A stretch of 55,512 bases of DNA from SAR202 cluster bacterium (GTDB lineage Bacteria > Chloroflexota > Dehalococcoidia > Lucifugimonadales > VGZY01). Position 1 is the stretch's first letter, and each line of letters opens with the position of its first letter. The position numbers and the translations under genes were made by a program. The notes below the pieces were generated by a model. It had not been told where the DNA came from and searched no databases. It worked only from the letters and a program-made list of their open reading frames with translations. The stretch spans positions 1 to 55,512 of the forward strand of contig VGZY01000010.1 in the NCBI GenBank assembly GCA_016872355.1. The letters run 5' to 3'. Of this stretch, positions 50,681 to 55,512 are shown piece after piece.

Positions 50681-51457
50681 ATGGAGAGCAATCCTTACGA
50701 TTCATGCGCGGACGTTTACGATGCCATCTACTCGTACGTACAGGATGACATACCCTTCTACGTGGAAGAGGCCGTCGAGTCCGTAGGGCCGGTGCTGGAG
50801 CTGGGGTGCGGGACGGGCAGGGTGGCTATTCCGATCGCCGAGGCGGGCGTGGAGGTTGTGGGGCTGGACTTTTCGAAGCAGATGCTCCAGGTAGCGCGGC
50901 GCAAAGCGAAGCAGGCGATGCCACGAGGCGAGAGCAAGCTGACGCTCGTGCACGGCGATATGCGGGACTTCTCTCTCGACCGCAAGTTCAAGCTCGTTAT
51001 CATTCCCTTCAGGGGATTCCTCTCGCTACTCACTGTGGACGACCAGGTGAAGTGCCTGGAGACGATCAGGCGCCACCTTGAGCCGGACGGGCGGCTGATC
51101 TTCGATATCTTCGTGCCGGACCCGCAGATGCTGGCGCAGGACGAGGACATCGCCTACCACCTCAGGGACGTCGAGGACGGGGAGGGTGGGAAGATCGTCC
51201 TGTGGCACCAGACAAGGTACGACCACTACAGCCAGGCCATGTCCGTGCGGGTTACCGCGGACGTGGTCGCGCCCGGAGGGGACGTTTCCCGCCGCATCTA
51301 CCGCGAATTCGACCTCCGCTACGCGCATCGCTGGGAGATGCACCACCTTCTCCGCACCTGCGGCTACGAAGTGCTTGACCTGTTCGGGGACTTTGGGATG
51401 TCGCCGTTTGAGGAGGGGAGCGAAGAGATGATATGGGTGGCGCGCGCCGCACGCTGA
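50681..51457 (+). CDS. Class I SAM-dependent methyltransferase
   Basis: 258 residues, 7 nt after ruvA. The SAM motif VLELGCGTGRVAIPIAEAG is followed by VVGLDFSKQML, LVHGDMRDFSL and GRLIFDIFVP. The N-terminal CADVYDAIYS resembles small-molecule methyltransferases. Substrate unknown. Confidence 0.88.
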   Translation: MESNPYDSCADVYDAIYSYVQDDIPFYVEEAVESVGPVLELGCGTGRVAIPIAEAGVEVVGLDFSKQMLQVARRKAKQAMPRGESKLTLVHGDMRDFSLDRKFKLVIIPFRGFLSLLTVDDQVKCLETIRRHLEPDGRLIFDIFVPDPQMLAQDEDIAYHLRDVEDGEGGKIVLWHQTRYDHYSQAMSVRVTADVVAPGGDVSRRIYREFDLRYAHRWEMHHLLRTCGYEVLDLFGDFGMSPFEEGSEEMIWVARAAR

Positions 51458-51479
51458 AGCCCGCGCGGGCATTCGAGCG

Positions 51480-51524
51480 GTTGGACGAGTTAGACGGGTT
51501 GGACGGGTTGGACGGGTTGGACGG
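51480..51524. repeat. Five 9-bp tandem repeats (GTTGGACGG)
   Basis: Units start at 51480, 51489, 51498, 51507 and 51516; the last three are identical and the first two differ by one base each. Located between the methyltransferase and the protease gene. Confidence 0.85.
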
Positions 51525-51652
51525 CGGCCTCTTCAAAGGGTCTTAACATCCGCTTGCTAAAATACCCTCCTGAATGGCAGCCACGTTGTATCTATCGCTG
51601 GTGCATCGGATGCCGATGTACCAACCCACATTTTGCCGTTCAGGGGTCGTTT

Positions 51653-53056
51653 ATGTCACGAAAGCACATATTCAGTCTCGCGTTGCCCTTCGTTTCTCTC
51701 CTGAGCATTATTGCCGTCGCCGCGTGCGGCGACGCCTCACCCACTGCCACGCCTACGTCCGAGCCTGCGTCGCCAGCGACGATTCCGCCTGAAGTTGCGA
51801 CCCAGACGCCGGCCCCTCCCGCGGAGCCTACGTCCGCCGGCGCCCAGGGCTCCGCGCCGACGCAGACCGCGCGGCCGATCGACATCATGTCGCCTGCCCA
51901 GGCGTCCACGGCAACGCCGCCGGTCGTTGCGCCGTCGGCAACGGCCGCTCCCGCGCCAACGGCTGCGCCTCCGGTCCCGACGCCCACGCCGCTGCCCGCA
52001 GCGGTGGTGGACCAGATCATGGGGCACCCGGACGCCGTGGCGGCCGCCGTGGACCAGGCGATGAGCAGCCTTTACGAGCGCGTGCTGCCTTCAGTGGTCC
52101 ACATCCGCGTCCAGCGGCGGACGACTTCCGGCGCGTTCGTGGACCTGGGCGAGGGCTCCGGCTTCGTTTGGGACAAGCAGGGCCACATTGTGACGAACAA
52201 TCACGTTGTCAGCGGCGCAGCGCGCGTAATCGTCATTTTCCACGACGGCACGGAGGCGAACGCGACGGTGCTCGGCGTCGATCCTTATGCTGACCTTGCG
52301 GCGCTGAAGGTTGACCTGCCGGCCGAGCGGCTGACGCCTGTTGCACTCGGCGACGACAGCGAGGTAAAGGTCGGACAGATGGCGATAGCCATCGGCAACC
52401 CCTTCGGCCAGGACTTCACGATGACGAAGGGCATTGTGAGCGCCCTCGGCCGCACCATTGAGGGGCTGGTGGCATCGTACACGAACCCCGAGATCATCCA
52501 GACAGACGCGCCGATCAACCCGGGCAACTCCGGTGGGCCTTTGCTTGACAGGCTGGGGCGCGTGATCGGCATCAACACACAGATCATCAGCGAGACGGGC
52601 GGCTCGGCGGGCATCGGCTTCGCGGTGCCTGTGGACACGGCGAAGCGGGTGGTCCCCGACCTCATCTCGAAGGGCAAGTACGAGTACGCCTACCTGGGGA
52701 TCAGCGGCGGCGACCTCTACCCGGAGCTGGCCGCGGCGCTGGGAGTGGAGACGACCCTCAAGGGCATCTACATGGAGCAGGTATTCACCGGAGGGCCGGC
52801 CAGCCAGGCCGGGCTGATGGCGACGACGATCACAAGCGACGCCCGCGGCAACCCGGTGGTCCGGCGCGGCGACATTATCCTGGCGCTCGACGGCGTGCCG
52901 ATGAAGTCGATGAAGGACCTCAGCGCGCACATGGTCAGGCACCGCAGGCCGGGCGACACGGTAAAGGTCACGATTTTGAGGGCGAGCGGCATTACTGTGA
53001 CCGTGGACGTGGTCGTTTCCGTGCGGCCGATATCGCAGCTGACGGACAACCATTAA
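51653..53056 (+). CDS. HtrA/DegP-like S1C serine protease with PDZ domain, lipoprotein
   Basis: 467 residues from the ATG at 51653 with AGGGG upstream; a longer frame from 51554 is rejected. The signal peptide ends AVAACGD, so it is likely anchored outside the membrane. A Thr/Pro/Ala linker of about 100 residues precedes the trypsin fold: His in VTNNHVVS, Asp in DPYADLAALKV, Ser in NPGNSGGPLLD. A PDZ domain (about 370-455) includes RRGDIILALDGVPM. It degrades or refolds misfolded exported proteins. It may relate to the ECF/lipoprotein envelope functions. Confidence 0.94.
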   Translation: MSRKHIFSLALPFVSLLSIIAVAACGDASPTATPTSEPASPATIPPEVATQTPAPPAEPTSAGAQGSAPTQTARPIDIMSPAQASTATPPVVAPSATAAPAPTAAPPVPTPTPLPAAVVDQIMGHPDAVAAAVDQAMSSLYERVLPSVVHIRVQRRTTSGAFVDLGEGSGFVWDKQGHIVTNNHVVSGAARVIVIFHDGTEANATVLGVDPYADLAALKVDLPAERLTPVALGDDSEVKVGQMAIAIGNPFGQDFTMTKGIVSALGRTIEGLVASYTNPEIIQTDAPINPGNSGGPLLDRLGRVIGINTQIISETGGSAGIGFAVPVDTAKRVVPDLISKGKYEYAYLGISGGDLYPELAAALGVETTLKGIYMEQVFTGGPASQAGLMATTITSDARGNPVVRRGDIILALDGVPMKSMKDLSAHMVRHRRPGDTVKVTILRASGITVTVDVVVSVRPISQLTDNH

Positions 53057-53086
53057 GAGGCGCACGGGTGACGTGTGGGCGGAAGC

Positions 53087-53142
53087 CGTGGGCGAATGAA
53101 GTCAGGGCGGAAGGCGTGGGCGAATGGGGACGTGGGCGAATG
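53087..53142. repeat. Three copies of CGTGGGCGAATG
   Basis: Exact 12-bp copies at 53087-53098, 53115-53126 and 53131-53142. Confidence 0.7.
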
Positions 53143-53206
53143 TCCGGCATGCCCCTGGAACGTTGCCTGATGATGAGGCGGTCTGGCCCTGCGGCGTCGC
53201 CTGAAC

Positions 53207-53247
53207 GATCCTTCGTCCGCCGCAGCGGACTCAGGATGACAAAGGTG
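53207..53247. repeat. REP-like hairpin element with GATCC/GTCATCCT ends
   Basis: Contains stem GTCCGC/GCGGAC (53215-53220 with 53225-53230). Its end (minus strand CACCTTTGTCATCCT) matches 15204-15218 exactly. Elements with a GTCATCCT arm are known as dispersed repeats in many environmental genomes; that is recollection. Confidence 0.5.
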
Positions 53248-53368
53248 GGGAGCGCCCCAGGATAGGCCTCCCCATTTTCCCCTCGCCAGAGGGGGGCAGT
53301 CTGGACTACAATATCCATGCGGCCATCTGTTCCAATTCCCTCGTTTTGCGCCACGGGAGAGCTGTCTC

Positions 53369-55360
<1,992 letters not shown>

Positions 55361-55390
55361 TCCGCAGATTTCACGGATTCAGGAAAAGGA

Positions 55391-55512
55391 TTAAGGGTTT
55401 TTTGTTCCGTCTGGTATCGACGGTGAGGACGTGCGGGGCCATGTCCAGGCGGAGCGCAGGATGAAGGCCAGGAGCAGCACCTCGATTCCGATGGAGAGGC
55501 CGTAGAAGGACG
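55391..55512 (-). CDS. C-terminal end of a membrane protein (partial, runs off the window)
   Basis: 39 residues before the TAA at 55393-55391, without a start in the window. The stretch YGLSIGIEVLLLAFILRSAW looks like a final membrane helix followed by a short Pro/Ser/Thr tail. Convergent with uvrB; no family can be named from this fragment. Confidence 0.45.
   Translation of the reverse strand, partial: SFYGLSIGIEVLLLAFILRSAWTWPRTSSPSIPDGTKNP

Larger units (their letters stand above)
53057..53368. other. Intergenic region before uvrB with short repeats
   Basis: 312 nt without coding. Contains three CGTGGGCGAATG copies (53087, 53115, 53131), the REP-like element (53207-53247) and a TACAAT -10 candidate at 53307-53312 with a weak -35 (TCGCCA). 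Confidence 0.5.

Noticed and set aside
51480-51524. CRISPR array
   Set aside because: The units are 9 bp without spacers. This is a simple tandem repeat.

Overview
The window is GC-rich, densely coded bacterial chromosome. The best guess for the host is a member of the Chloroflexota close to Dehalococcoidia/SAR202. Points in favour are a DnaD-like plus tandem-ATPase helicase-loader pair beside dnaB, Ala/Pro/Thr-rich exported lipoproteins, two glycosidase-like proteins, and a mix of Gfo/Idh/MocA, MDR, racemase and sugar-acid genes. No marker gene settles the taxonomy. The window holds 4 tRNA genes, about 57 protein genes, and no rRNA, CRISPR array or prophage. The only mobile-element trace is a transposase-like tail at the left edge (1-195).

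Layout. 1-2546: transposase-like tail, tRNA-Ile with a near-perfect promoter, two small conserved proteins, a Gfo/Idh/MocA dehydrogenase. 2678-4564 (minus): pterin operon SDR-queD-folE. 4679-9360: phosphate operon pstS-pstC-pstA-pstB-phoU behind two arrays of 11-bp-phased TTAAC repeats (Pho boxes). 9503-15192: DapA-family aldolase, nhaA, Asp/Glu-racemase-family protein, a four-carbon sugar-acid kinase cut by an in-frame TAG, and a class II aldolase. 15241-22220: a beta-propeller glycosidase-like protein, a kinase-less sensor membrane protein, and a continuous frame joining recN to a glycoside-hydrolase-like protein. 22426-25755: phosphoribosyltransferase, CBS protein, site-2 protease, PRC-barrel protein. 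25833-29920: tRNA-Lys, lepB, ECF sigma and anti-sigma factors, then a SIMPL lipoprotein with an ECF-type promoter. 29953-34969: dcd-ribD-ribE-ribBA-ribH-meaB. 34979-36223: tRNA-Gln, tRNA-Glu, a RibD-like reductase. 36303-42655: orphan histidine kinase, a four-gene minus operon (MDR dehydrogenase, class III aminotransferase, unknown protein, VTT membrane protein), and a methyltransferase. 42681-47328 (minus): rplI, dnaB, dnaD-like, tandem-AAA+ loader, HIT protein. 47388-55360: rpsP-khpA-rimM, yebC, ruvC-ruvA, methyltransferase, HtrA-like protease, uvrB, and the end of a membrane protein gene at the right edge.

How the genes work together. The phosphate operon is complete, with promoter architecture that predicts PhoB/PhoP-type control. 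The riboflavin operon is complete from GTP and ribulose 5-phosphate to riboflavin, with no FMN riboswitch. The ECF sigma/anti-sigma pair is followed by a gene with a matching promoter, so a small envelope-stress regulon can be proposed. The replication block pairs DnaB with a DnaD-like protein and an unusual two-ATPase loader, which is the most system-like novelty here. The recN/glycosidase continuous frame and the TAG-split kinase are the two clearest gene-structure anomalies.
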